Below, piece after piece: positions 48,188 through 58,719 of a DNA stretch of 64,000 bases; position 1 is the stretch's first letter; each line of letters begins with the position of its first letter. Origin of the DNA: Pezizomycotina sp. ARF18 (Eukaryota; Ascomycota); NCBI GenBank assembly GCA_002224055.1, contig AZLU01000003.1, forward strand, positions 688,752-752,751. The letters run 5' to 3'. Made by a program: the position numbers and the translations under genes. The notes under the pieces were generated by a model. The model did no database searches. It was not told where the DNA came from and saw only the letters and a list, made by a program, of their open reading frames with translations.

Positions 48188-49907
48188 CTATTTCGAAAAA
48201 CAATTAGCAACCGATATATCTCCCATTGGATCCAGATACATGATAACACTCACAAACGTCATCGAAGTATCCCACCCTATAACATCCTCATTCTCCTCCT
48301 CGTCTTCCGAATCCTTATCCTCCCCGTGACCCGTGCCAAACAAATCATCGTCATCCATCAAGAAGAGCGACTGGCTCTGCCGTATCGGCGGGCTCGGCTT
48401 CCTCGCCGTCCTCCTTTCCGCCTCCTTCTCCTGCCGCGGTTGCACGTTTTCACCGGCGACGCGGATCCCCTACCCTGTACAGGCACGGAGGCGGTAACAT
48501 ATCACCACCACCGTTATCAGCGCCTCGAAACTCGGCTGGTTGAGGAAACTACCCATGCGCGAGCTAGTCACGGATATGCTCCCGTCGTATTAGCCCTCGA
48601 GGGTGCGCCTGCACGGACTGCTGCGACTGCTGCGTGGACGGGACGGTCGAAGAAGCCGCGCTGGTGGTGCCGACGCCGCCGCCGACGGTAACCTTCGCGC
48701 CCGTGAGGAGGCCGATGTCGCCCTTGCGGCGGGTCATGAGGATGAACTCGCAGACGAGGCCTTCCTTGTCGTAGGAGACGTGCATGGGGTTTCCGGGGTC
48801 GCCGTAGACGACTTGCACGGTGACGTTTAGGGTGTCGGCGTGGAGCGTTATTGCCTAATGAAATTAAAAGAGGGAAGGGGTAAGCTTTTGAGCATGAGTG
48901 ACATAGCGTTGGAATGAAAGTGGAATAAATTACCCTGAAGTCCTTGACGGCGATGACGACGTGTATTTTCTCCTCGACTTTAAACCCTTCGAACTCGACC
49001 GTGTCCAGATCGATCGAAGTCTGCACGGGGTGCTTCAAGATTTCTATAGAAAAAATTCCTTTTTAGCACGAAACCCTTCCAAACCCGCCATCGCAGCTCC
49101 TTTTGGTGTATTTCTCACCTCTCCCATCTGCAACTTTCTCCGTAAAGCTACAAAATGTAACCCTCGCCGCCTCCGCCGAAATATCCAGATTCTCCGCTTT
49201 CGGGCCGAAGTGGTCCATGTACTCCTTCAGCAGCTGCGAGTTCAAGCCGAACCTGTTCCTCGTGCCGTTCGCGTTCCTTCGGTCGAAATTTGCATGCATC
49301 GCTTCGACTTCCTCGTACTGCAGCCTGTAATTTTTTATGACGCCGTGCTTGCAGAACAGCTTTATGACTAGCCGACACTGGGATTTATTGGGGCGGTCGT
49401 GGATGCTCATTTCGCACTTGTCTATGCCCGTGTCCTTTTCCTTCCAGTCTTGGGAGCGGGAGCGGAAGACGGGGAGGAGGGCCTGTGTAGATATACACTC
49501 GAGTCAGAGTAATTCATTTGTATAGTGGAGGTGAAAGAGGCGAAAGATTAACCTCGTTAAAAATTTGCAGGAGAATTTAGCATCCTCCGGCGCGCCTCTG
49601 GCCTGCGACTGCTGCGACTGGCTCTCATCGGGTACGAACTGGTAATTATCGAAGAATTTCCCCGCTAGCAGGTCTATCGAGCCGTATGCCGACATGGTCG
49701 TGTTGAAGGCGGAAACGTGAGCTACGCATTTAATTCTCTACGATTAGCCGGTGACTTTTGACTCGCAGAAAAGAGCTAGTCCAGCAAGCTTACTTTGGTA
49801 CGACGCGCATCGAGGGAAACATATTCTCCAAGCTTTGACAGGCACGTCAAGCTGTCGTAGAGCTTGTTGACGGCGAGCGAGTTCAGCGTGACCTTTAGGA
49901 CCGTCAT
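48188..49907 (-). CDS. RAD9: DNA-damage checkpoint protein Rad9 (9-1-1 clamp)
   Basis: Rad9, with Hus1 and Rad1, forms the PCNA-like clamp loaded at DNA damage to activate the checkpoint. From the start at 49907: MTVLKVTLNSLAVNKLYDSL, TCLSKFGEYVSLDARRTK. An intron (GTAAGC donor near 49795) is followed by LSAFNTTMSAYGSIDL and LLAGKFFDNYQF. Then come CRLVIKLFCKHGVIKNYRLQ, YEEVEAMHANF and NRFGLNSQLLKEYMDHFGPK, and after introns SIDLDTVEFEGFKVEEKIHV and VYGDPGNPMHVSYDKEG with CEFILMTRRKGD. The C-terminal tail is disordered: SQSLFLMDDDDLFGTG, acidic, then IGWDTS, as in fungal Rad9. A GTGAGT after this may start a last intron, so the real end may lie near 48070. Frame changes are seen near 49720 and 48580. 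The gene is convergent with the chitinase and divergent from the kinase. Confidence 0.88.
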
Positions 49908-50570
49908 GGTAGTGTTGTGTTTTTGCTGCGTTGAGAAAGTTAAAGTGGTCGCCGCCCTTTTCGCGTTGCTTGAGAAATAAAAAAATCACGAGGTCACGCC
50001 GCTACCAAATTACAGCCGCAAGGCAGCTCTCTATATCGAAAAAGCATTTCAAATTGTGTTCGCAAAACACATAAAAATCAAAAAGCAAGCTCGCTACTGT
50101 ATGTAACACGACGAGCTAATTCGAATGATACGCTTTTTATTACTGTACGATATATGTTGGGGAACCCCATTTCTGCTGATAGCAGCCAAGAGCCAAAGCC
50201 CGATGCCAGATTACGGGAGAACCCATTTTCAGCCCGAGGAGCTGGAAAAATGCTCCCAACCCACCTTCAATGGAAAAACCGAGCACGCCTCCGGATTCGC
50301 ATCGTCGAGCTGGTTCGAACCGTGTATAAATTCTCGTATTTTATGAAATTTTTCATTTTATTGGATTTTTTGTAGAGTGCTTGACAGGCACGCGGGCTCG
50401 AGTTAGCTCTCCAACTATAGCACAATTCCGAATGCTCCTTTTATGCCGCGGTACCGACCCCTTCACTATCGCAAAAAAACCTCTAATCAGCAAGCTTCCC
50501 ACCCCACCATCCTCAATTCCCCACCTAACCCTCCACCCAAAAGCACCCTCCTCCTCAAGCTGCCTCAACG

Positions 50571-51566
50571 ATGCTAGACGACACCGTAATATCTAACCTC
50601 CTCGACAACATAGAACCGCGCATCCGCTCCCACCTCTCCTCCCGCATTCCTCCTCATCAAAACGTCCGTTCATCCTCGGCGTAACAGGCCTCCAAGGCAG
50701 CGGCAAGTCAACCTGGAGCTCCGCCCTCGTCAAAGCCTTAACATCCCGCGGCTTCACAACGCGCACGCTCTCGCTGGACGATTTATACCTCGACCACGAA
50801 CACCTCGTCGAATTGCGCACGCAACATCCAGATAACAAGCTCCTGCGGACGAGAGGACACGCGGGTACGCACGATGAGGAACTAGCGGTTTGGTTCTTCT
50901 CGCAGTTCGACGGTAACGAGATACTATTCCCGTCGTTCGATAAGAGTAAATTCAACGGCGAAGGCGACCGCGTTCCACGTTCGCAATGGAACGCACGGAA
51001 AAGCCATTGGAGGTATTAGTTTTAGAAGGATGGTGCGTGGGATTCCGGCCGTTACCGGACGACGACGTGGAATTTAAACTACAAGTCGCCATCTCCAACC
51101 AGAAATCAGAAGAAGACGGTGAGTATTTCTCACGCATACCCTCGCAAACCACGAACTGTCACATCTACTATACATCAATTCAAAACTACGGTCGTACTGC
51201 GACACGTTCATGGCCGCAGCACTTCGATTACATGGTACACTTGGACACGGACGAGCTGAGGAACGTGTACGTATGGCGATTAGAGCAGGAAGAAAACTAC
51301 GGGAGTCGAGAGGGGCGGGTATGACGGATGACGCCGTGGTAGACTTTGTTAAGGGTTACATGCCCGCCTACGAGCTCTACTTGGACGGTTTAAGGGACGG
51401 GTTCTTTAACGAATTACCGGGGTTTGGGGAGAAGGAGGCTTTAGTGGGTAATAAGGACAAGTCGCAGATGAGGATCGTGCTGGATAGGGATCGGAACGTG
51501 GTGGAGATGCAGGAGCTCGATTTCGTCGCCGAGGATGATGACGGCGACGGTGAGTATGAGAACTAG
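50571..51566 (+). CDS. TDA10: TDA10-like P-loop kinase
   Basis: ATP-dependent kinase of the yeast Tda10 / plant glycerate-kinase-like group; the substrate is uncertain. MLDDTVISNLLDNIEPRIRS is followed by the Walker A stretch FILGVTGLQGSGKSTWSSAL, then RTLSLDDLYLDHEHL, RTQHPDNKLLRTRGHAGTHD, FPSFDKSKFNGEGDR and VLVLEGWCVGFRPL (the Walker B-like strand). An intron begins GTGAGT near 51119. The last part has VHLDTDELRNVYVWRLEQEE, GMTDDAVVDFVKGYMPAYEL. The frame is broken near 50658 and near 51294, each at an A run one base short, and near 50985. The stop at 51566 follows a GTGAGT-like string, so a short last exon is possible. The start lies about 660 bases from the RAD9 start on the other strand, so the two share a promoter region. 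Confidence 0.85.
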
Positions 51567-52115
51567 CATATCTATGGAACAGGGCATAACATTCTGCTTT
51601 TCGCCACTCTCATCTTGTCGATAACCAAGGTGAACCAGAAAGCCAGGACGTCTCAAGAACCCAAAACTCGCCCAGCTCCAATACGAAAGTCTCACTCATT
51701 TATGTGGCCTCCATAGAGGACGTGTAGCCTGTCCCCTGATGATTTATGTTTCATGCTCACTCAACTACAAAATACGTGATTAGGGAACAGGGAGGACGGA
51801 GGAAGAATATAGCGAGATGAAAAGGAAAGTTTCTGCAATCTGAACGCCGTTAACTGACTATGAGTGGTGAAAAGCGTAAACCCTGGGAAAAAGAACACCG
51901 ATGGGAATAGATAAGAGTACCAAAACCATTGAACAACAGCAAATTGATCGTGAAAGGAGTAGTTAGGGAAAGTGCGAGAGGCAAGACAGGATGTCCGAGG
52001 AAAAAACATTCTCTATGTGGGGGTGAAAACAAAACCGCTCAGGAATAATTTCGAGAAAAGACCGGAAGGAAGAAAAGTCGCTTTTTTTTTTCTTCTTCTT
52101 TATATCCTCCCGTGA

Positions 52116-53452
52116 CTAAACGTCCATTTGCCCGGCTGGTTCATCGTCACCAGAATCGTAAGATCCGACGGAACTCATTTCCTCGTCGCTGTCGTCGTCA
52201 TCGTCTCCCGCGTCTAGGGACTCCTTTGTGGCGTACTTCGCAACGTATTCTACATAGAAAAATGGTGTAAGACGATTCATTAACAGGGTCATAAACATAT
52301 AACTGCGGACTCCAAGTAAGGAATCACCAACCTCTAACTTTTCCTTCGTACTGCTTTGGCTCCCTAAGCAACAAAGCAGCGGCCTCTCCGTTAAGGGGGT
52401 CCGTAGGATTAGGATAGCGTAATAGCTGCGGAAGGAACACTTCGAAGATGTTGATCATGTCGAACATGGGCGACCAGGTTTGGTTGATGACATCCAGGCA
52501 GACAGAGCCGCTCCTACACCAATATTTATTCAGCCGGGGTGCCCGTACTGCGTAGCGAGAGTATTTAAGGGATTCGGGGGGAAGCCTCATACAGTTCGTC
52601 GATATTTGGGTGGAATATCCTGTTCACAAGCCAATCGAGGGTGATTTATACGGATACTGATCGGGGAGCTCGACGTGGACCTTCCAGACGCCGCCATCGA
52701 ACGGGGCTAAATATTGGATTTCAAATCAGTTTATCAAGCCCTTTTTTTTCTGCTTCTAGTATTTCTCTTGACACGAAGGTTTGTAGAATTGTTCTCACTT
52801 TCGCTTGGACCCTTAAACCTGACGAAGAATTCTTGCCTGGAGCGCGGTTTAAATCGTTAGAATTAGCCGATCCTCTAAAACAGGACTGGGGGCTGAAACG
52901 TCGCACACTGCAGCAATTCTCGATTAGCGAAAACCCCGCAAAATTGGTGCAACAAGGGAGAGAAGATAAAGAGGAACAAAGAGAAAAGAAAAAAAAAATG
53001 AAGGGCCTAGGAGCTTCACACATACTGTTATCATTGACCAAGGTGACCTCGTAGTCACTCATCAACCTAATGCAGTGAAAAAAAAAAAAAAAAAAAGCCA
53101 GTGTTAGAGCCGAAAAAAGTAACCAAAAAGAATCATCGTAACCACAGGCAAACTCCGTCCGATTCCGAGCGAGAGCTGGGCGAGGGAGGGTTCAAAGCGT
53201 CGGCCGGTTGGACATACAAACTGCGGAGTAGTAGAACGTCAGCAAACGATTATCTTGGTAGTGAGCCATTTCGGTTGATTGGCAAATGATAGGTCCGAGA
53301 AAGGACAATTTTCGTGCACTCACCGCATGACCTAAAACGCGGGCAAGAACATATCCGTCAGCATTTCTACCTCACAAATCCAGCACCTTAAGTTCCACCC
53401 TAGCTGAAGGTATCCTGACATCGGTTTCTATCCTACGCTTCGGAGAACTCAT
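52116..53452 (-). CDS. UBC8: Ubiquitin-conjugating enzyme E2, Ubc8/UBE2H type
   Basis: E2 enzyme; in yeast, Ubc8 with the GID E3 ligase degrades gluconeogenic enzymes. Exon 1 is [11 protein letters not shown]. An 8-base microexon (53324-53331, see its own entry) supplies V, M and part of R. Exon 3 from 53066 reads [13 protein letters not shown]. Next come [12 protein letters not shown] and [26 protein letters not shown], then [12 protein letters not shown] (the HPN motif). After a further intron, [15 protein letters not shown] carries the catalytic Cys, followed by [20 protein letters not shown] and [18 protein letters not shown]. The last exon is [14 protein letters not shown] followed by an acidic tail to 52116, typical of Ubc8. 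Frame changes: one base missing at the exon 4 boundary (about 52830) and TTT read as TT near 52627. Introns carry long A/T runs. At least six exons for about 185 residues. Confidence 0.92.
53324..53331 (-). other. UBC8: 8-base microexon of UBC8
   Basis: The minus strand reads TTTTAG, then GTCATGCG, then GTGAGT. A CTGAC branch site stands upstream of the acceptor. Joined to exon 1 (ending ETD) and exon 3 (G TTG ATG AGT), it gives [13 protein letters not shown], which fills exactly the residues conserved in Ubc8 proteins at this place. The donor of exon 1 would be the weaker GTCAGG. Confidence 0.7.
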
Positions 53453-54808
53453 GGTGATGAGTAAAAAGAATTGTATCAACGCCGCTCAGGGCAGTTTGCT
53501 TTTGGAGTTTCGGTTAGGTCCCCTTGAAGGTCGTCCGATCGTTCAAAAGAAGATTATCGACTTTGGAGAAGCTTGGTGCCCGTATTTATAGCCGCCGTTG
53601 TAACTCCTATGATCAGTTTGCAGGCGTCGAGAGAGAGCTGGCGATAGTGGGGCACTCTAAGATGCGTTGATAAAGGGCCGCCAAGTGTATGAGGGTTATT
53701 TAGAAGTGGATCCAAAGAGTGAAAACCTGATAGCAAACAGCAAGTCTCGATACCAAAGTCAAGAGAGGGGAAGAGAAGGGAAGAGAGGATGAGAGGAAGA
53801 GAGGATGAGAGGAGTACGGAAGTGAGGACGAGGATTAGGAGGAAGAATAAGGAAGAATATATCAGAGTTATTTATATTTAATATTATGACAAAGGGGGAA
53901 GTTCACAATGGGTTTCTGATCTTGTTGAATGAAGGGGAAGAAAGAGAGAAAGAAAGAATGAGAGAGAGATATATATAAAAGGAAAAGTTAAGTAGTTCAC
54001 GTGGACCAAGGGAGTAATAAAAAATGGGGCAATCCTCACTCACCTCAATGCTTTATTTATTGCGAGATTAAGTAACCAAAAAAAATTTTTTTTGAGCACC
54101 GAGTTTTTTTTTAGAGACCACTTTAGGAAATCGTAATTTTGATTTTTTTTTTTTTTTTTTTTTTATTAAAAAATAATCAATAATGCGGATTTTATATTTT
54201 AATTAGAAAGATTAAGCGATTTATTAAGAAAAGAAGGAAAGTAAAAGTTACTTGAAGGTACAAATATATATACTTCTTGCGTAATACACGACCGCTATAT
54301 TTCAGAATATTGTCTTGGGTGCATCGTCTGCGCTTAGAAAAGGGTTCGGCACGGCCTGGTGGGCCTAGACCTTGCGGGAATGAGCATTACCAAGTTAGAG
54401 GAGAGTATTTGGGACAACCCCACCACTATTTCTTCCGGTTTTTGTACGTTAAATTCCGCTGAAGTTATTTGGAGCGGATGAGTAAGTAACGCGTCTGCCA
54501 CTCCTTTGGTAATGCTTGAATCACTCCTGATAGAAGTATTCTTTCCATACTTTGGAAGGATAACGTCCGTCCGTGCAATTTAGAGTCTCCTTAGATTCGG
54601 ATAGTAGTGATCATATATATATATATATCGTTTTTATTGTCATCTACTTATCTATTCGGCAGACACACAACCGATGTTTAGAAAAATATATAGAATAAAC
54701 GGACCCCCTGTACATATACATACTATCAAAAGTATTACATTGGATAATTAGGTGTGCACATGACTTCGAGAATTCAGGTCTGATAAACAGCTCCCTATCT
54801 TTTACGTC
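53453..54808. other. Intergenic with GA-rich tract
   Basis: Upstream flank of UBC8. A purine tract at about 53762-53860 consists of repeated AGAGGATGAG/GGAAGAG words. A T run of about 24 lies at 54145-54165, and TATA-rich DNA is near 54615-54630. No gene supported. Confidence 0.4.
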
Positions 54809-56564
54809 TTACTTGAATATGATCATTGCAATAAGATGGTCCTTGATCAGATTGACAATCAGATCCCCGCCGACCAAAACCGCGACCTGATTGCGGTCCT
54901 TATCTGCCTTCGGTACACCACCCTGTTCAAGATCCTTCGGGTTATAACATTGCGCACCATAGATAGCATCCACACCTTTATACCCGCGGTTAAATTTCCT
55001 TTTCGCGAATTCCTAACCAACACCGCCAATCATCCCCGGTAGGTCGTTTAAAGGTATATGTCGACTCCGACGGCCCGAGAATACCAGAACAACGGCGGCG
55101 TGTTTATTATCGCTATATCTCTTTTGTGCCCAGTCGATAGCGGTGCAGGGTGCTGTATTCAAGTAAAAACTCTGGTACCCAAATCTCCTTCGGGGCAGGT
55201 ATGTCGTGGCTGCACTCTATGCGCCAGCATGTTCTCCGCGTTTCCCAGGCCGTTGTATGAAATAACAAAGAACCCTTCAACTCTAGCTTCCCCATAAGCC
55301 TTCCACCGTATTTAGGCTGTGATTATTCATGAGTGTGCGGTGTAAGACAGCAAGCTTAATAGTCTTATCACTTGCGGCAGCATTGAGAGGCAAGAGTCTG
55401 CCCGTTTGTAAACGTGAGATGTCCGATGTAGGTGGCAAACTGCTCAGTCGGCTCGTACCTGTGCGCGAACACGTACAGGAACGAATGATAGGTGTAGTCC
55501 ATTGCAACAAGCCTCAGGCATAAATCTCTCAGAAGCTGCTGCTTGAATGGACTGTCGGTGTACCTCGCAGCGACTGTTTATCAGCCGGCTCTTGGATACA
55601 GCTCAGTACTGGTCCATAAGCGAACGTGGGCTTTCGAACTTCAACAGTCGCGGTGGGAAGAGCTTTTGGAATTCACGCAGACTTTCATCGTTAAGGTCAC
55701 GGACAAATCGCGATGCGTGGTTTGACGTCGGCGAAGTGGCAGATTTATTGTCGCTGCTGCTTGAGGAGGTAGACGTATCCAGAAGAAGCCTTTCAAACTC
55801 TAGGATAAGTTCCTCGGTCGTTAATACGCGATTGTTGCTCTCCATATCCTGAGAGTCGGTTCGAGAATGTGACCGCTCGTTTCGTCGATGATTGGAGTAT
55901 CCTGATCTCGTAGCTTCCCGTATCAGTAGTCGCCTCCCTGAGCCTTCCAACGTGTTGATTTTCTCATTCTCCGACGCCGCGGTAGCTGTTCGATACATCT
56001 CATCCGCCTGCCTGAGGTGCCGTTCATCGCGGTTCTCTGAAGATATAGTTCTTCGACTTCTAACCTTCTACGGCGTGAGGGCAGATTCTCGGGACAGGGA
56101 AAAACTCCGAAAGCTCAGGAAACCTGTCAATGGCCTCCTTGGCGCTGTATTCCTTGAAGTGCGTGATTATTCTTTTCTTTAACCTTCCTCGCTCTCACCC
56201 GCCAATATCCTAACACCCAACTTCTTCAGCACCTCGCGCAGTCGATCAATCTCACAAGATGGTGGAAGCTAATGGATCGCTCACATTTCGTATGTTCCGC
56301 TTACTGCTAGTACCGGTTGTATCGGAAAACCCCTGAAGTGTCCCCTTGTCGATTCCGCAGAGAGGGTTGTCGACGTATAGGAAGGGATGGGACCATCGAT
56401 GAGACGCCAGAACGTGAGATCTCTACGGATCGTGACAAGCGATGAGTTGAATGACGGCCCGAGGGCACACGTTCCGCCAAACAAGGACCTTCCTGTCCTA
56501 AGTCTACTTGTTCAATAGTATCCCGAACGCTAGAGCTACGGGTTGCCAAAAGATCTTGCTCCAA
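54809..56564 (-). pseudogene. Unrecognised decayed gene, conserved-looking 3' end
   Basis: The 3' part, about 55010-54809 on the minus strand, reads FNRGYKGVDAIYGAQCYNPK, DLEQGGVPKADKDRNQVAVL and VGGDLIVNLIKDHLIAMIIF, then Lys and a stop. This is regular, protein-like sequence with Gly/Asp turns. Upstream on the same strand are a Ser/Arg/Glu-rich open frame at 55998-55603 (LTTEELILEFERLLLDTSTS) and one at 56564-56307. Between them the frames are broken many times. Whether all parts belong to one gene is inferred from strand and spacing only. I do not recognise the family. Confidence 0.3.
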
Positions 56565-56689
56565 GGCTGTCTCAGAAAGTAGGGACAGTAAAACCTTCTG
56601 GCGTAGTCGTTTCGCCTATGTCGCCGCTGGTACCCGAGTCTCCGGCTAGCTCATCGTCGGGGTTGTAGCGTTATAATTCATCTGCTACG

Positions 56690-58345
56690 GCGCTTCCGGA
56701 ATCTTTTACTAGCTATTATACATGACTTAGCTATCTATACAAAAAGTTTTACGCAATAAATATTAAGATAAACGAATAGGAAGACTTACTATACTTTAGT
56801 AGTAAATAACCTCGGTCTCCTGCTATAAATATCGAAATTAAAGACTAGTAAGCGAGGCTTTTATATAGTAGCTTAGCTCTGGCAGCGCTTTAGGTCTTCT
56901 TTTTACAGGCGTAGATTCCTTCTCGGGTCGTTAGAGGTTGCGTAGCGGTTTGTTCGATATAATCCGGATGCGTAAGAACAATAACGTCGATTTTCTAAGT
57001 AGTAAACGCGTTAACGGCGATAAATAGATAAAGATTCGTTGTACCCGATGACTTAGACTTAGTAAGATCGTTAGCTTACTTACGTTAGTCGATTAAACGC
57101 TCTAGTAGGTAGATTAAAAGTTAAAGGAAAAGAAAAGGTTAGAAGTAGAGGAAATCAGATATATTATTAAAAAAGAATAAAAGAAGCCAGAGAGAAAGTA
57201 TAATTAGAAACGTCTCAGTTATTATATAAGCTTAAGAATAACGTTTCTTTTTATTTAAGCGGTACTTAATATAGACGATATCTAAGAAGTAGAATACTTA
57301 AGTCATTACTAGCAAATTATAAATAGATTTTTTTCATCGAAGATCGTTCGTCAGATTTAGAGAAAGGCTCTTTATCGAAACTTAACTAAAAGTTACTAAT
57401 TACCTCAAACGGACCGCTTACTAAGAGGATACGACTTACCTCTACCTTTGTAAACCTTTCTAAAGCTTTATAAGAACTCTTTACTAACCCGTAAGACCCT
57501 TACTAAAAGAATGCGAGGGATTCTAAAGCTTCACCGTTAAGTCTTTGTCTCACAAAGGAATTTAGACCCGATGGCGGCGTAAAAAGCATTAACTAAGAGG
57601 ATACGTCTTAACTCTATATTTTAAAATTATAGTTCCTTACAAAATATTACCCTAATTATATTTTAAAAGTCTAATTTCTCTATAAAATAGATAAATAAAA
57701 TATTAATATTAGCTTCTACAAAAGAAAAAAATATATATAATAATCTTTTATATTGTTAAGTATTCCATTTTAGTAATAAGTACTTAAATATATATCGAAC
57801 CGTTTATTTTTAATTTTATTTTATATTTTTTTATATTTTTTCTTTTGAGGCTGTTCTGCCCTTTAAAAATTTTTTTTGCTTCTAGTTATCTAAGTAAACA
57901 AAATGAGTTAGTAATCGGTTATCTACGCGAATCTAAGCGGTAAACCCTAGTTACCCTAGTATTATATCCTAATCCCTTCTATAAACTCTCCTACTACCTA
58001 AAATCTTTATCCATCTGTATACCTTATAATAACCGAAAGAGTTTGTAGTCTAGTATTTCTAGTAGACATTTTATTAGATAAAGCCCTCAGTGCTCGCTAG
58101 TACGGCGTCGTCGGATATAATAAGGTCTAGATAGTTTTTAAATATGTGCTCAGTGTGTTTATACTTATTTATAAAAACCGGATAGAATCTGTAATAAACA
58201 AAGTCGTCGTTATTTTTAGTTATAATAATGAGCATAACAGGGACTATTACCTTTACTATTATCTGTATGTAGTCTAAAAAGTAGTTTTTAATGTTCGTAC
58301 ATAAAGTTTCCGAAGCTTGAGCGATTGATGTTTTTTTATTATTTG
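56690..58345. repeat. AT-rich, RIP-like degraded repeat block
   Basis: Strongly AT-rich with very frequent TA dinucleotides and stops in every frame; CG survives mainly in isolated words. The boundaries with the less AT-rich flanks are fairly sharp. This is the pattern left by RIP on a transposon copy. The element family and its ends cannot be read. It is broken throughout and probably old. Confidence 0.45.
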
Positions 58346-58353
58346 ATCGAAAT

Positions 58354-58674
58354 CTAGGGTATCATATCATGGTCTGGCATAATGTTTGAAGGCTTGTTGT
58401 CTGACGGGAGTTTTGAAGTTTTGTCTGAACTGGGGTCCAGAGCCATCAACTTTGGTCTTGTCGGATCATTGGCCAACATTGACCCTGGGGCAGCGTATGT
58501 GAGCATTGGCCCTGGGGCAGCGTATGTGAACATTGACCCTGGGGTACCGTATGCGAACATTGGAGGCCCTGGGGTACCATATGCCAAATGCATCTGGTTT
58601 TGTGCACTATTGACCGGTATTGTGTCAGGAACACCGTATGCCAACGTTGGCTCTGGGTCACCGTTAACTAGCAT
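58354..58674 (-). CDS. Hypothetical Pro/Tyr-rich repeat protein
   Basis: An open frame of 106 codons with the peptide repeat MFAYGTPGS / MFTYAAPGP / MLTYAAPGS / M, about four 9-residue units, encoded by a 27-base minisatellite. Because the unit is a multiple of three, the opposite strand is also open (58382-58705), which weakens the coding case. It has no signal peptide. It sits at the edge of the AT-rich block. Confidence 0.25.
   Translation of the reverse strand: MLVNGDPEPTLAYGVPDTIPVNSAQNQMHLAYGTPGPPMFAYGTPGSMFTYAAPGPMLTYAAPGSMLANDPTRPKLMALDPSSDKTSKLPSDNKPSNIMPDHDMIP
58475..58585. repeat. 27-base minisatellite, about four units
   Basis: Units of the form AACATTGACCCTGGGGCAGC followed by GTATGTG repeat with a few substitutions (GCAGCG to GTACCG). 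A three-base insertion in the fourth copy preserves the frame. A weaker copy lies at about 58639-58665. Confidence 0.75.
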
Positions 58675-58719
58675 CGGCCCTGAAGGGCGATGTCTGTCTG
58701 CGTAGGCATTGAAATAATA

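Noticed and set aside
48326-48830. Plus-strand open frames rich in Arg/Ala
   Set aside because: They are antisense shadows of the RAD9 C-terminal exons, which carry the recognisable protein on the minus strand.
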